From the NCBI RefSeq assembly GCF_964033635.1, contig NZ_OZ035533.1:5985001-6049000 (forward strand): a DNA stretch of 64,000 nucleotides, written 5' to 3'. The position numbers and the translations under genes are program-made. The number at the start of each line of letters is the position of its first letter. Within the stretch, counting starts at the first letter, position 1. A model generated the notes under the pieces. The model had not been told where the DNA came from. It made no database searches and worked only from the letters and a program-made list of their open reading frames with translations. This stretch comes from Chitinophaga sp. MM2321 (GTDB taxonomy: Bacteria; Bacteroidota; Bacteroidia; Chitinophagales; Chitinophagaceae). This document shows, piece by piece, positions 9,041 to 18,668 of this stretch.

Positions 9041-10159
9041 GTGAGATATTTAAGCAGATGGGTTATACTACTCCTTTTTCCTGTAGCCGTAACCGCACAA
9101 GCAAACAAGATGACAGCAGCAGAAAAAGAACCTTCTCCCCGGCACACCCCCCTGATCACAGCCAGGGTGGCCGATATGTTGGCAGCCCTTCCGTTGAAGT
9201 GTCTGGATCAGGCGTATCCTTATAAAACCGGTATTGTATTTTCCGACAGTTCTTTGTTGGGGGCGCCGGTAAACTATCACCCGGCTTTCTATGGTTGTTT
9301 CGATTGGCACAGCAGTGTACACGGTCACTGGATGCTGGTACGCCTGGTGAAAATGTTTCCGGATATGGAAAAGAACCAGGTGATCCGTACCCGGCTGGCA
9401 CAACATCTCACCGCAGCTAATATAAAAACAGAGATACAACTCTTTACCAGCCAGGAAAATAAAAGTTTTGAACGCATCTATGGATGGAGCTGGCTGTTGC
9501 AATTACAGCGCGAGCTGCTCACCTGGAACGACCCGCTGGGTAAGGAATTGAGTCAAAACGTACAACCACTCGCAACCTTCTTTTCAAAAGCTTACATTGA
9601 TTTTTTAGATAAGATCATGTATCCCATCCGGGTAGGCGAACACACCAACCTCGCCTTTGGTCTTTGCCTGGCCTGGGATTATGCAAAAACAGCCAACGAT
9701 ACCGCCCTGCAAACGGCGATCCGCCATACGGCCACCCGCTTTTATGCCGCCGATAAAAATGCACCCGTTGCCTGGGAACCGGGAGGTTATGATTTCCTGT
9801 CGCCCAGCCTGGAAGAAGCGGACCTGATGCGCCGCATCATGCCGGAAAAGGAATACCGCACATGGCTATACGCTTTTTTACCCGGCCTGTTTGAAGCACC
9901 TATCAGTATCCTGCAACCCGGGCAGGTAAAGGATCGTACGGATGGAAAGCTCGTGCATTTGGATGGACTGAACCTGAGCCGCACCTGGTGCCTGGAGGCT
10001 ATTGCGCGTCATGGAGGCAGGAATCAGCAAGCCATTCAGCAACTGGCAGATAAGCACCGGATGACATCTTTTCCACAGATCGCCAGCGGTAATTACGCCG
10101 GCGAACACTGGCTCGCATCATTTGCCGTATACATGCTTACCGCCGAACAGCAATTATAA
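9041..10159 (+). CDS. DUF2891 family exported protein
   Basis: 372 residues from GTG at 9041. A signal peptide (MRYLSRWVILLLFPVAVTAQA) points to export. The conserved CFDWHSSVHGHWMLVRL segment and the later GYDFLSPSLEEADLMRR segment are hallmarks of DUF2891, an all-helical family of unknown function whose fold recalls glycan-active (alpha/alpha)6 barrels. It starts 18 nt after the flavoprotein gene, so the two are probably co-transcribed. The stop codon abuts that of the convergent Dabb gene with no gap. Confidence 0.85.
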   Translation: MRYLSRWVILLLFPVAVTAQANKMTAAEKEPSPRHTPLITARVADMLAALPLKCLDQAYPYKTGIVFSDSSLLGAPVNYHPAFYGCFDWHSSVHGHWMLVRLVKMFPDMEKNQVIRTRLAQHLTAANIKTEIQLFTSQENKSFERIYGWSWLLQLQRELLTWNDPLGKELSQNVQPLATFFSKAYIDFLDKIMYPIRVGEHTNLAFGLCLAWDYAKTANDTALQTAIRHTATRFYAADKNAPVAWEPGGYDFLSPSLEEADLMRRIMPEKEYRTWLYAFLPGLFEAPISILQPGQVKDRTDGKLVHLDGLNLSRTWCLEAIARHGGRNQQAIQQLADKHRMTSFPQIASGNYAGEHWLASFAVYMLTAEQQL

Positions 10160-10480
10160 TCAGATCGTTTCAGAATCGAAGATCACTACATTATCCCAGT
10201 ACTGCTTGCAGGTTTCTATAAAGTGCAGGTGTACGGGATGTACCTGGTAAATATCGTGCGCTGTTATGTCATTAAAAACACAAAGCAGGCAATAGCTATA
10301 GCTTTTGTCTATCACCGGACGATCTGTAATCGCGGGCTTTCCTACATTAAATATTTTGATCTCATCAATCGTATGCAGGCTGCTCACACCGGCTTCAAAG
10401 CGCAATACATCTTCCTGCGACAAACCTGGTTTGAGGTAGAAGTTAACAACGTGTACAAATTTTTTATCCAACGCTTTCAT
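10160..10480 (-). CDS. Dabb (stress-responsive A/B barrel) protein
   Basis: 106 residues. The pattern KFVHVVNFYLKPGLSQEDV ... YCLLCVFNDITAHDIYQVHPVHLHFIE is typical of the small dimeric Dabb ferredoxin-like barrel, including the YQxHPxHxxF segment. Cytoplasmic, enzymatic role unknown; some relatives are cyclases or monooxygenase-like. It ends flush against the DUF2891 stop. Confidence 0.85.
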   Translation of the reverse strand: MKALDKKFVHVVNFYLKPGLSQEDVLRFEAGVSSLHTIDEIKIFNVGKPAITDRPVIDKSYSYCLLCVFNDITAHDIYQVHPVHLHFIETCKQYWDNVVIFDSETI

Positions 10481-10535
10481 CCTGTTTATTTTTTAAGTGC
10501 TCTAAAATACACGTTAGTAGCAGAAAATGCAAGGC

Positions 10536-11732
10536 TTATGATTCCCTGTTTACATACGCGTTAACGGTATACCTGTTTACCGCATATACAAGTCCCAGGA
10601 TCAGCACAACCCCAGCAAACACCGGCAGTCCGGGCCAGGGCGTAACAATCATTTCGTGCTTAGCCAATACCATTGCAGCCCAGTACTGCAAGCCGGTTAC
10701 TACCACCAGCGAAACAAGACCGATGATAATGTACAGTGGCACAAATTGTTTCAACAGGTATCGTTGCAGTTGCTGCGGAGCTGTTCCTAATGTCACCAGC
10801 AGCTGAATCTCCTTTTTGCAGGAAGCAATGATCAATTGTATAAACATGCTGAATACCAGCATAGCAAAGAGCAATAATATCAACCCAAAAAAACCTATTA
10901 CAGATACAATGGTTTGTACGATCATCCGGGTCTTGCTGAATTTCAGCTTGTCCATATTGGTGGTATAGCCATGATCATCCAGGAACTTTACCAGCACCGG
11001 GCTTGAGGGGTCCGGTGTTTTGATGATCAGCCGGGAGGTGGTCGTCACTTTGGTATCGCTGTATTTTTCATTGGCCCATTCCATAAATGAAGCTGGTACC
11101 AGGAAAGAAGAAATCCTGTCGGAAAATCCCACAACATGCCCTATATATTGCTCGGACACAGCATTGTTGGAGATATTCACCTGTAAGGGCAAAGCCTTTA
11201 CCGTTTCCTGTGAAATCTGCGGCAGGTCCTGACTCAGCGAAAATCCAAAGTTATACAGGTTCAGGAAGTCGCTGGGCAAAATGATGGGAATAGTGCGGTC
11301 GCCCGGATGCCATTTCCAGTCTTCATCTTTCACATCAATAAAACTATCAGGCACGGATTCAAAGAACATGTCGGTAGCAAAATGCAGATCGCCGGGAGCC
11401 TGTACCACTACCCTGTACTGGCTGGAGGTAATTAACCCAAACGCCTGTACGAAAGGCTGCTGTTGTATCGCTGCAATTTCTTCGGGCGTAAATGCGCTCT
11501 TACCGGTTTGTCCCATTGTAGCATTGGTAATCTTTTTATTGATTACGAGGAAGTCGGCAGTTTCATTCTGATTTTTAGCGCCATACAGCAACTGGTTGAA
11601 ATTGGTGTGTACCTGGATAGCCACCAGGATGAGCAGCATAGCAATGCCCAATCCCACGGAAGCCATGAGGAAACGGCTTTTACCGACACCGGTCTGTATT
11701 ATCTTTTTGAGTAGTTCGAAAAAAGGGCGCAT
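10536..11732 (-). CDS. FtsX-like ABC transporter permease
   Basis: 398 residues from the ATG at 11732, which lies 10 nt after the ATPase stop; the longer frame to 11783 would overlap the ATPase gene and is disfavoured. Topology is MacB/FtsX-like: one membrane segment near residues 20-45, a periplasmic domain of about 200 residues, then three C-terminal segments (around VSVIGFFGLILLLFAMLVFSM, PLYIIIGLVSLVVVTGL and LPVFAGVVLILGLVYAV). Together with the neighbouring ATPase it should form an exporter or mechanotransmission complex. Substrate unknown. Confidence 0.85.
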   Translation of the reverse strand: MRPFFELLKKIIQTGVGKSRFLMASVGLGIAMLLILVAIQVHTNFNQLLYGAKNQNETADFLVINKKITNATMGQTGKSAFTPEEIAAIQQQPFVQAFGLITSSQYRVVVQAPGDLHFATDMFFESVPDSFIDVKDEDWKWHPGDRTIPIILPSDFLNLYNFGFSLSQDLPQISQETVKALPLQVNISNNAVSEQYIGHVVGFSDRISSFLVPASFMEWANEKYSDTKVTTTSRLIIKTPDPSSPVLVKFLDDHGYTTNMDKLKFSKTRMIVQTIVSVIGFFGLILLLFAMLVFSMFIQLIIASCKKEIQLLVTLGTAPQQLQRYLLKQFVPLYIIIGLVSLVVVTGLQYWAAMVLAKHEMIVTPWPGLPVFAGVVLILGLVYAVNRYTVNAYVNRES

Positions 11733-11742
11733 GAAAAATACA

Positions 11743-12393
11743 TTAAAGCTGATAATGCACATCGTAATGGAAGTGCTGATCATTATCCAGGTCTGTTAAA
11801 ATAAACCCGGCGTTGCGGGCTTTGCACTCATCTGCAATCAGTGCGGCAGCGCGCTGTGCATTATCTTCATCCAGGTGGCTGAATGGTTCATCCATCAGTA
11901 GCCACCGGAATGGCTGTACCAGTGCACGGATAATAGCAATACGCTGTCGCTCGCCATAGGAAAGGGTTTTGCTGCTTTGCTGTAACACATGGGTTACGTT
12001 CAGCCACGCGGCCATTTCCTTTATCTTTTCTGCGGAGCAGTAAGGATTTTGTAACATCACTCTTTTCAGGGTAATATTTTCCTCCGCAGTAAGCTGATCA
12101 AACAGGCGCAGGTCCTGGAATATAATACTGATCTGCTCCTGCCGCATTGCTGCAACTGCATTCTTATCGTATGCCTGCCACGGCTGTCCGTTCACCAGCA
12201 CTTTTCCCGTATAGTCGTAACGGATATGATACAGGTAATGTACCAGCGTGGTTTTGCCGGTGCCGGAAGGCGCTTTAATTTTCACAAAACTGCCTGGCTT
12301 AAAGGTGACTTCCTGGTTCCAGATACCGGATGGCCGTTGCAGGAGCTTGTCCTTTAAGGGTATGGGCAGCAGGTGTTCGAGCTGTATTTGCAT
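11743..12393 (-). CDS. ABC transporter ATP-binding protein
   Basis: 216 residues. Walker A APSGTGKTT at 41-49, Q-loop IFQD near 91-94, signature LSYGE at 144-148 and Walker B LLMDEP at 165-170 followed by the D-loop. It is the first gene of a two-gene unit with the FtsX-like permease (10-nt gap). It belongs to the LolD/MacB-like group by size and partner. A 30-bp palindrome lies just upstream (12413-12482). Confidence 0.92.
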   Translation of the reverse strand: MQIQLEHLLPIPLKDKLLQRPSGIWNQEVTFKPGSFVKIKAPSGTGKTTLVHYLYHIRYDYTGKVLVNGQPWQAYDKNAVAAMRQEQISIIFQDLRLFDQLTAEENITLKRVMLQNPYCSAEKIKEMAAWLNVTHVLQQSSKTLSYGERQRIAIIRALVQPFRWLLMDEPFSHLDEDNAQRAAALIADECKARNAGFILTDLDNDQHFHYDVHYQL

Positions 12394-12412
12394 ATACCAG
12401 CTAATATAAATG

Positions 12413-12482
12413 ATTTAGAGATTTAGTTATTTTGTTTCAGTAAGAAATGTGCTACTGAAACAAAATAACTAAATCTCTAAAT
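12413..12482. repeat. Long perfect inverted repeat, type A (30-bp arms)
   Basis: Arms 12413-12442 and 12453-12482 are perfectly complementary over 30 bp with a 10-nt loop. The outer part of the arm carries TTTAGAGATTTA and the inner part ATTTTGTTTCA. It sits wholly between the DUF4836 stop and the ABC ATPase start, both on the minus strand. The word CTAAATAACTAAAT continues past the right arm as a direct repeat. It shares its words with 36918-37017. Confidence 0.9.
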
Positions 12483-12500
12483 AACTAAATTCCTATTTTT

Positions 12501-14315
12501 TTAGTAGGCTGCGCTCACTGTATCAGCAGGTGCTGCGAACAGGCTGTCTTCGTAAGATTTTTCTCTTTGTTTTTTTGCCTCCATTATTTTCGCTGCTTCT
12601 GTACCGAAGTTGACTAACTGCACCAGGCTGTTTTCATCCTTGTTTTTGAAAGTCAGTACCGCTTCTGTGTGCTGTACACCGCTGCTTACCGGATGACCTA
12701 CGATGGTGAAATCCTTAAACAGTTCTTTCGCTTTGATCAGGATGGGTCTTTCATCTTCGCTCGCCTTATCTTCCGGGATAACTTTGATGACCTTTTCCAG
12801 ATCCACATAGCCGCCCAGCATACTGCCTTTTACTTTGCTTTCAACGCCTTCAGGCAGTTTGATGCTGCCTTTGCCAGCCAGGTATTGCTGCAACAGCAGG
12901 CTGTCTGAACCAAGGGTGATGTTTTTTTCCGTGATAGACATCGGTGGTACACCGCCAGCCATCATCGGGTTGGTCATTACATAATGGTCACCTTCCCTTG
13001 TGAAAACATCTTTCAGCATAGGGGAAGTCATCACTTTATTGAAAGCATCTTTGTTACCCACTTTCAGGTTAAAGATCCATTTAGCGGTTGGTTCTTCGCT
13101 AAATTCGCCGGGGAAATAAGCAGATTCTTTTTTGTTGATGGCGAAGTCGGAAGCCACGTAGGTCATCTGACCTTCAAATGCATTCAGCAGGTCATCCAGC
13201 GACAGTCCTGATTTTCCGGTCAGGAACATATTGGCGATACCGTCCATGCCGGTTGATTTGATGATTTCTCCGATCATGTGGAAATCAAAAGCATAAGAAA
13301 CAAAACCGGTGATATTTTCTGAAGGATATTTCTTCAGCATATCCATATCAATTTCTTTCTTACCATATTTTTTGTAGATAGCAGCCATTTCTTTACCGAA
13401 GTAAGAAGAGCCATCTATCAGGATCTTGCCTTTTTCAAAATTAGCGGTACCTGCATAGTATGATCCTTCCATCAGCTTTTTGAAGTTGGCAGGGATCATG
13501 GTGAACTGGCCGCTGTTATAGATAGCTTCGGGGTTCATAAAGATGCCCATATCAGCATTTTCTTTCAGCATTTTGGTAAATGGCTCCAGGGAACCGGCTG
13601 ATTCAGCTTCTTTCAGGTGGAAGAGATGATCTACTTCAGCAACCCAGGCTTTCACCTCGGCGTCCTCTTCTGCGGTTACCATGGCTGCAGGTGTAGCTGT
13701 AGCAACGGAGTCAATTGCTGCCGCTGCATCTTCAGCAGCTGAATCGATCTCATCGGACTGATCTTCATCGGGTATACCGGGAGTGCCGCCGGGAGTAAAT
13801 TTATTGAGATCGTTGGCATCTACTGCGCTGACGTAGATAACGGTGGATTTATTCCAGCCGATCACGGCATGCTGCTTCGCTTCCCATATATACTTAAAAT
13901 CATTTTGTGTTTTAAGGGAGAAGTCGGGCACGTTCTTTTTCAGGTAGGCCTCGAATTTATCCGCATCTTTCAGGCTGGCCGTAATACTTACGTAGGATTT
14001 ATGATCAGCAGGTACGTTCTGAAAAACGAAAGCCGCTAAAAAGTGGCCTTGCAGGTTAACACCTGAATTTTCGGCGTCTTTCCAGGCTTTCATCATTTCG
14101 TTGGCGGTGTCTTTGGTTTGCACAGCAGTAAAGAGTTTGTCCATGGTAACCCCGTTGGTCACCAGTTTCTGACTGATCTGTCTGGCATTAAGGTCGAGTA
14201 CGATACCGGCTGTTTTGGGAATGTGCCTGGCTTCATCCGGCATCCTGGAACAGGCCGACATCACAACCGCTGCTGTTACAGCGGTTAACAAAACTTTGGA
14301 AATTGTTCTTTTCAT
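12501..14315 (-). CDS. DUF4836 family lipoprotein
   Basis: 604 residues. The signal MKRTISKVLLTAVTAAVVMSAC ends in a lipobox, giving a lipidated periplasmic or outer-membrane protein. The N-terminal HIPKTAGIVLDLNARQISQK and the repeated 'SYFGKEMAAIYKKYGKKEID'-type segments are characteristic of DUF4836, a Bacteroidota family without a known function. An acidic Ala/Asp/Glu-rich linker (about 180-225) splits the protein. A -7 promoter word lies about 85 nt upstream and a 30-bp palindrome follows the stop. Confidence 0.85.
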   Translation of the reverse strand: MKRTISKVLLTAVTAAVVMSACSRMPDEARHIPKTAGIVLDLNARQISQKLVTNGVTMDKLFTAVQTKDTANEMMKAWKDAENSGVNLQGHFLAAFVFQNVPADHKSYVSITASLKDADKFEAYLKKNVPDFSLKTQNDFKYIWEAKQHAVIGWNKSTVIYVSAVDANDLNKFTPGGTPGIPDEDQSDEIDSAAEDAAAAIDSVATATPAAMVTAEEDAEVKAWVAEVDHLFHLKEAESAGSLEPFTKMLKENADMGIFMNPEAIYNSGQFTMIPANFKKLMEGSYYAGTANFEKGKILIDGSSYFGKEMAAIYKKYGKKEIDMDMLKKYPSENITGFVSYAFDFHMIGEIIKSTGMDGIANMFLTGKSGLSLDDLLNAFEGQMTYVASDFAINKKESAYFPGEFSEEPTAKWIFNLKVGNKDAFNKVMTSPMLKDVFTREGDHYVMTNPMMAGGVPPMSITEKNITLGSDSLLLQQYLAGKGSIKLPEGVESKVKGSMLGGYVDLEKVIKVIPEDKASEDERPILIKAKELFKDFTIVGHPVSSGVQHTEAVLTFKNKDENSLVQLVNFGTEAAKIMEAKKQREKSYEDSLFAAPADTVSAAY

Positions 14316-14398
14316 AAAAAGTATAAAAATTAAAAATTGGTTCGGAGTTCACACAATCGTCTACAGTACATTCCCACTATCGTGGTATTTTATTCCTG

Positions 14399-14406
14399 CA
14401 AAAGTA
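14399..14406 (-). promoter_or_regulatory. Putative -7 element for the DUF4836 gene
   Basis: On the minus strand the sequence reads TACTTTTG, an exact TAnnTTTG match, about 85 nt before the start. No clear -33 element was found. Confidence 0.4.
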
Positions 14407-14477
14407 CGTATATTTTTGTAGCTTATATGTCTCTTTTTATCTGTCAATGCACAATATTTCCATACTGAATAAGTTTA

Positions 14478-14485
14478 TACCTTTG
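14478..14485 (+). promoter_or_regulatory. Putative -7 element for the YciI gene
   Basis: TACCTTTG fits TAnnTTTG and lies 42 nt before the YciI start. It is divergent from the DUF4836 element about 75 nt away. No clear -33 element was found. Confidence 0.4.
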
Positions 14486-14527
14486 CTATTGCTATGAACC
14501 TAATAACTAAACCATAGAAAAACCATT

Positions 14528-14806
14528 ATGTACCTGATTCTATTACAGTACATCCGTCCGGTTGCGGCCGTAGAACACTTTATGGAGGCCCACACAGCGT
14601 TCCTTCAGAAGTATTATGACAGTGGAAAGTTTATTCTTTCCGGCAGAAGGAAGCCCAAATCCGGCTCCCTGATACTCTGTCAGGCTTCCAGCCGCAAGGA
14701 GGTGGAGCAAATCATGAGCGAAGATCCACTGGAGAAATACCAGCTGGCATTGTATGAGATCATTGAGTTTGAGCCAACGGCCTACGCAGCGGTGGCAGAA
14801 AAATAG
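14528..14806 (+). CDS. YciI-like protein
   Basis: 92 residues, close to the usual family length. The pattern MYLILLQYIRP, then HFMEAHTAFLQKYYDSGKFILSGRR, then the Asp-Pro of EDPLEKYQLALYEIIEFEP, is the YCII ferredoxin-like fold with its conserved His and Asp. Function is not settled for the family; a dehydrochlorinase-like or regulatory role has been proposed. Single gene. Confidence 0.88.
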   Translation: MYLILLQYIRPVAAVEHFMEAHTAFLQKYYDSGKFILSGRRKPKSGSLILCQASSRKEVEQIMSEDPLEKYQLALYEIIEFEPTAYAAVAEK

Positions 14807-14865
14807 TTCTTTCTTCTTTTTTATTGCGCCTACTTCCAACGCTCAGATCTCTTACGAGCTGATTA

Positions 14866-15882
14866 TCACTGCATAAAGTAAATGACTTTAGTCAGCCATT
14901 TGCTACTATCCTTTTCTATGCCCGGATCTGTCACATACATCTCTATCATGGGCGGTATTATTTTCTTCCCCTTGTTTGCAATAAATTGCTGTAGTGCCAC
15001 ATGCGCATTAGCGGTTTTATCATAAGGCCCATAATAATCTACATAAGCAGCGCGGGCGGCAGGTAGTTTTATTATTTCAAATCCGTTTCCCAGGGTACTG
15101 CCTTCGGGAACAGGAATGGCTGCTGCCATGTCTGTCTGTTGCTTCTTCTCATCCCAGGTAAAGAATAAACCGCAAGGTACGCCCGGGCTAAGATTGGCGG
15201 CCGTAGCAGCTTTAAATACAGCTCCCAGGTTGGTCTGGTAAAAGGCGGCTATGTTTCTCATGGGAATTGTTTTTCGTACAGCCGCATACGTTGTAGCCGG
15301 AAAATCCATTTCCTTTACCGTTACATCAATACCATTGGGGGTACCTGGACCGTCCTTATCTGCTTCGGACATGCTTTTCAGGTTATTGAGCCCCTGTTCG
15401 AAATCCTTTTCCAGGGAGCTTTTCATGAAAAACGACATCACATTCTGTGGCCGGTCATAATGTGCATCAAATCCCCAGGTAACTTTTGTTTTACCGGCAG
15501 CTTCGGATAAATTAAAAAAGACGTCGGACTCGGATTTAAAGGGAGTCAGGAAAGTGAGTTTCTGCTGGACCCTTTTATAGGGTTCAAGGGAAAGATGTTG
15601 CAGGAACCCTTCTCCTATCTTGGTTCCTTTCCAGGAATCTTTGGCGCCTACGGTGCCGTCATCGCCCGTGATGGTATACCTGGCAGAGGAATCCATTTTT
15701 TTCCAGGTACTCCATTCGTTGAACCGTTCAAATTTCACAATATCATTCCACACAATGGCCGCGGGTGCATTAATTTCCACCGAGCGTTCCACATGCATTT
15801 GGGTAGGAGCAACAAAAATGAGTACCAGCAAAATGAACAAGAGAATACCTATAATCCAGGCGAGTGTTTTTAATACTTTCAT
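14866..15882 (-). CDS. Membrane-anchored SRPBCC domain fused to a GyrI-like domain
   Basis: 338 residues. One N-terminal membrane segment (about 5-25) is followed by an SRPBCC/polyketide-cyclase-like domain (about 30-175: SVEINAPAAIVWNDIVKFERFNEWSTW is the typical opening; loops match). Residues about 185-338 form a GyrI-like/AraC effector-binding domain (TVKEMDFPATTYAAVRKTI ... AAYVDYYGPYDKTANAH). Both folds bind small hydrophobic molecules. The ligand is unknown. Confidence 0.83.
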   Translation of the reverse strand: MKVLKTLAWIIGILLFILLVLIFVAPTQMHVERSVEINAPAAIVWNDIVKFERFNEWSTWKKMDSSARYTITGDDGTVGAKDSWKGTKIGEGFLQHLSLEPYKRVQQKLTFLTPFKSESDVFFNLSEAAGKTKVTWGFDAHYDRPQNVMSFFMKSSLEKDFEQGLNNLKSMSEADKDGPGTPNGIDVTVKEMDFPATTYAAVRKTIPMRNIAAFYQTNLGAVFKAATAANLSPGVPCGLFFTWDEKKQQTDMAAAIPVPEGSTLGNGFEIIKLPAARAAYVDYYGPYDKTANAHVALQQFIANKGKKIIPPMIEMYVTDPGIEKDSSKWLTKVIYFMQ

Positions 15883-15964
15883 ACTCTTGGGATTGATTAC
15901 AATAAAAATACATCATTTTATTGTGCAACCCGCAGTAGCGTTGGCAATAGATTGGGCTAGCGAA

Positions 15965-16537
15965 TTATTCTTTTCCTTTCTCTTTTCCCTTAAAATTCTG
16001 ATCAGCTTCCTTTGCCTGTTCAAAATCCAGGATTACGGAGTTAATACAGTAGCGCAAACCGGTTGGCGGCGGCCCGTCATCAAATACATGGCCCAGGTGA
16101 GCTTTACAGCGGCCGCAAAGTACTTCTGTACGATGCATCCCATGTGCATTGTCCGGTGCATAAATAACACTGCCTTTGGTAACCGGCTCAAAAAAGCTCG
16201 GCCAGCCGCAGCTGCTTTCAAATTTAGCATCAGACACAAAAAGAGGATTTCCGCAAGCGGCGCAATAGTACATCCCCTTTTCCTTGCTGTTCCAGTATTT
16301 TCCCGTAAATGCCCATTCTGTACCCTTCTCACGCGCAATGTTGTAAACGTCTGCCGGTAAAATCTTCCGCCACTCTTCATCCGTTTTATTTACTTTGCCG
16401 GTATCCGAGTGGGAGTAAATTTCTCCCTTCTTTTTTCCTTCTTCTTCCATTGTTTTCTTTTTTTCGCTATTTTGCGAGTATGTACAGTTGGTAACTAAAA
16501 CCGATATCCCCAAAAGTATCAGATTCCGCAGGTTCAT
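15965..16537 (-). CDS. msrB: Peptide methionine-R-sulfoxide reductase, exported
   Basis: 190 residues. The reductase domain (about 50-180) has two zinc-binding CxxC pairs (CAAC, CGRC) and the catalytic Cys in GLRYCINS. The N-terminus ISVLVTNCTYS looks like a lipoprotein signal, so it probably repairs oxidised envelope proteins. A Lys/Glu-rich spacer follows the signal and a charged tail ends the protein. No msrA is adjacent. Confidence 0.93.
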   Translation of the reverse strand: MNLRNLILLGISVLVTNCTYSQNSEKKKTMEEEGKKKGEIYSHSDTGKVNKTDEEWRKILPADVYNIAREKGTEWAFTGKYWNSKEKGMYYCAACGNPLFVSDAKFESSCGWPSFFEPVTKGSVIYAPDNAHGMHRTEVLCGRCKAHLGHVFDDGPPPTGLRYCINSVILDFEQAKEADQNFKGKEKGKE

Positions 16538-16772
16538 ATGTGAAGATTTGTTTCGTTAACATGTCTTTAACACTATCTCTTATTTTCAGCCTATCTCCAG
16601 TCATGCCATTTTCTCCTATAAAATTACGTATGAACGGACGCTATGGATTGTTAAATCCTTTAAATCAAACAGCTAATTTGACAAATCCTATGCCTTTTTG
16701 TTTCAAACAGTCTGATAATCACCGGTGAGCAACTGCATTTAAATTATTAACTTTACGCCAAAAGGCTAGTAA

Positions 16773-18668
16773 GTGGCGGATATCATCAATTTATTACCAG
16801 ACAATATAGCGAACCAGATAGCTGCAGGAGAAGTGATACAAAGACCGGCATCGGCGGTAAAAGAATTACTGGAAAATGCAGTGGATGCGGGTGCAACAGA
16901 GATTCAGCTGATCATAAAAGATGCAGGCAAAGAGTTAGTGCAGGTAATTGATAACGGCGGTGGTATGAGTGAAACAGATGCCCGTATGTGCTTTGAGCGT
17001 CATGCAACTTCCAAAATACAATCTATAGAAGACCTCTTCCAGATCCGGACCATGGGATTCCGGGGGGAAGCCCTGGCATCTATTGCCGCCGTTTCACAGG
17101 TAGAACTCAAAACCCGTAAAAAAGGAACAGATCTCGGCTCCTATATAGAGATAGACAACAGCCTGGTGAAGAAACAGGAACCCTGCCAGACAGCAGAAGG
17201 TACCAGCATCGCCATGAAAAACCTGTTCTTCAACGTACCCGCCCGCAGAAACTTCCTCAAAAGCAATGCGGCAGAAATGCGGCATATTGTGGATGAATTT
17301 ATCCGGGTGTCCATGGCTTATCCCCAACTCCAGTTTTCCCTGGTCAGCAACAACCAGCAACTTTTCCACCTGGATAAAGGATCACTCAAACAACGCATCA
17401 TCGCTATTCTCGGACAACATTACAATGCCCGCCTCGTAAGTGTAAAGGAAAGCACCGACTACATGAACGTATACGGCTTTGTAGGCAAACCGGAAACCGC
17501 TAAAAAAACACGCGGCGACCAGTTCTTCTTCGTGAATAACCGTTATATCAAAAGCCCGTACCTGCACCACGCAGTGATGAACGCTTTTGCTGATATTATC
17601 CCGGCAGACAGCTTCCCGCTGTATGTATTGTTTATTGATGTAAACCCGGAACACATAGACATCAACGTACATCCTACGAAACAGGAAATCAAATTTGATG
17701 ACGAAAAAGTGATGTATGCCTTTGTACAGGCAACCATCAAACACGCCCTGGCCCAGTTCAGCGTAACTGCTACCCTGGATTTTGACCTGGACCCCAACAT
17801 CCAGGCACTGGACGCTGTGAGCAAACCATTCACCGCACAGCAACAGGAGGAATACACCCATTCTCCCTTATACAAATCATTTACACAGGCCAACCAGGCC
17901 CACATGATTGATAAGAGCAGCAATAGCAGTAACCTCCGCCACTGGAAAGATCTCTACGAAAACAAAAGCAGCGGCCAGTATACCTCCGACGCCTATACTA
18001 CGGAACCGGAAACCCGCCCTGCTGTTACGTATGAAAGTCAGCCGCATGCCACCGCCTCTGTTATCGATGAACGCTGGCAAGACACTGCTACTGACCAGAA
18101 AGTACCCGTACAGGTACACCAGCAATACATCCTGTCACAGATAAAATCAGGTTTCATATTAATAGATCAACAGGCCGCCCATGAAAGGATTCTGTACGAA
18201 CGCTACATGCGCGCCCTGCAGGAAACACCCATGGCCACACAACAAAGCCTGTTTCCACAAACGCTGCAACTGCCCCCCGCAGATGCCATCCTCATCAGCG
18301 AAATGCTACCGGAACTACAGGCGCTGGGCTATGAACTGGAACCTTTCGGAAATCACACTTTCGTAGTACGTGGTACACCCGCCGACATACAAACCGGCAA
18401 CGACCAGGCTACCATAGAAGGACTGCTGGAACAATTCAAGCACTTCTGTGAACTGAAAGTCAACAGACGCGAAACGCTGATCCGCTCTATGGCACGCAAT
18501 AGCGCCGTTCCTGCCGGAAAAATATTATCTGCCCGTGAAATGCAGAATATGATCGATGAACTCTTTGCCTGCAGCATGCCCAACGTAGCACCAGGCGGGA
18601 AATTCACCTTCATCTCCTTCAAACTCACCGATCTCGCGCGGATGTTCGAACGCAGTAACCAGGATTAA
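16773..18668 (+). CDS. mutL: DNA mismatch repair protein MutL
   Basis: 631 residues from GTG at 16773. The GHKL ATPase motifs are intact: NQIAAGEVIQRP, ELLENAVDAGA, DNGGGM and GFRGEAL. Residues about 345-440 are a linker, then the C-terminal dimerisation domain. The endonuclease motifs are altered: DQQAAHERILYE from residue 465 has Gln for the metal-binding His of DQHA(x)2E(x)4E; the ACxxA-type motif reads ARNSAVPAG; and the CPHGRP-type motif reads APGGKF near 606-611. The last 8 nt lie inside a 59-bp palindrome arm shared with the convergent kinase gene. Confidence 0.96.
   Translation: MADIINLLPDNIANQIAAGEVIQRPASAVKELLENAVDAGATEIQLIIKDAGKELVQVIDNGGGMSETDARMCFERHATSKIQSIEDLFQIRTMGFRGEALASIAAVSQVELKTRKKGTDLGSYIEIDNSLVKKQEPCQTAEGTSIAMKNLFFNVPARRNFLKSNAAEMRHIVDEFIRVSMAYPQLQFSLVSNNQQLFHLDKGSLKQRIIAILGQHYNARLVSVKESTDYMNVYGFVGKPETAKKTRGDQFFFVNNRYIKSPYLHHAVMNAFADIIPADSFPLYVLFIDVNPEHIDINVHPTKQEIKFDDEKVMYAFVQATIKHALAQFSVTATLDFDLDPNIQALDAVSKPFTAQQQEEYTHSPLYKSFTQANQAHMIDKSSNSSNLRHWKDLYENKSSGQYTSDAYTTEPETRPAVTYESQPHATASVIDERWQDTATDQKVPVQVHQQYILSQIKSGFILIDQQAAHERILYERYMRALQETPMATQQSLFPQTLQLPPADAILISEMLPELQALGYELEPFGNHTFVVRGTPADIQTGNDQATIEGLLEQFKHFCELKVNRRETLIRSMARNSAVPAGKILSAREMQNMIDELFACSMPNVAPGGKFTFISFKLTDLARMFERSNQD

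Noticed and set aside
16540..16728. 62-codon plus-strand frame upstream of mutL
   Set aside because: Low-complexity hydrophobic start and no conserved character; it lies in the divergent promoter region of msrB and mutL.
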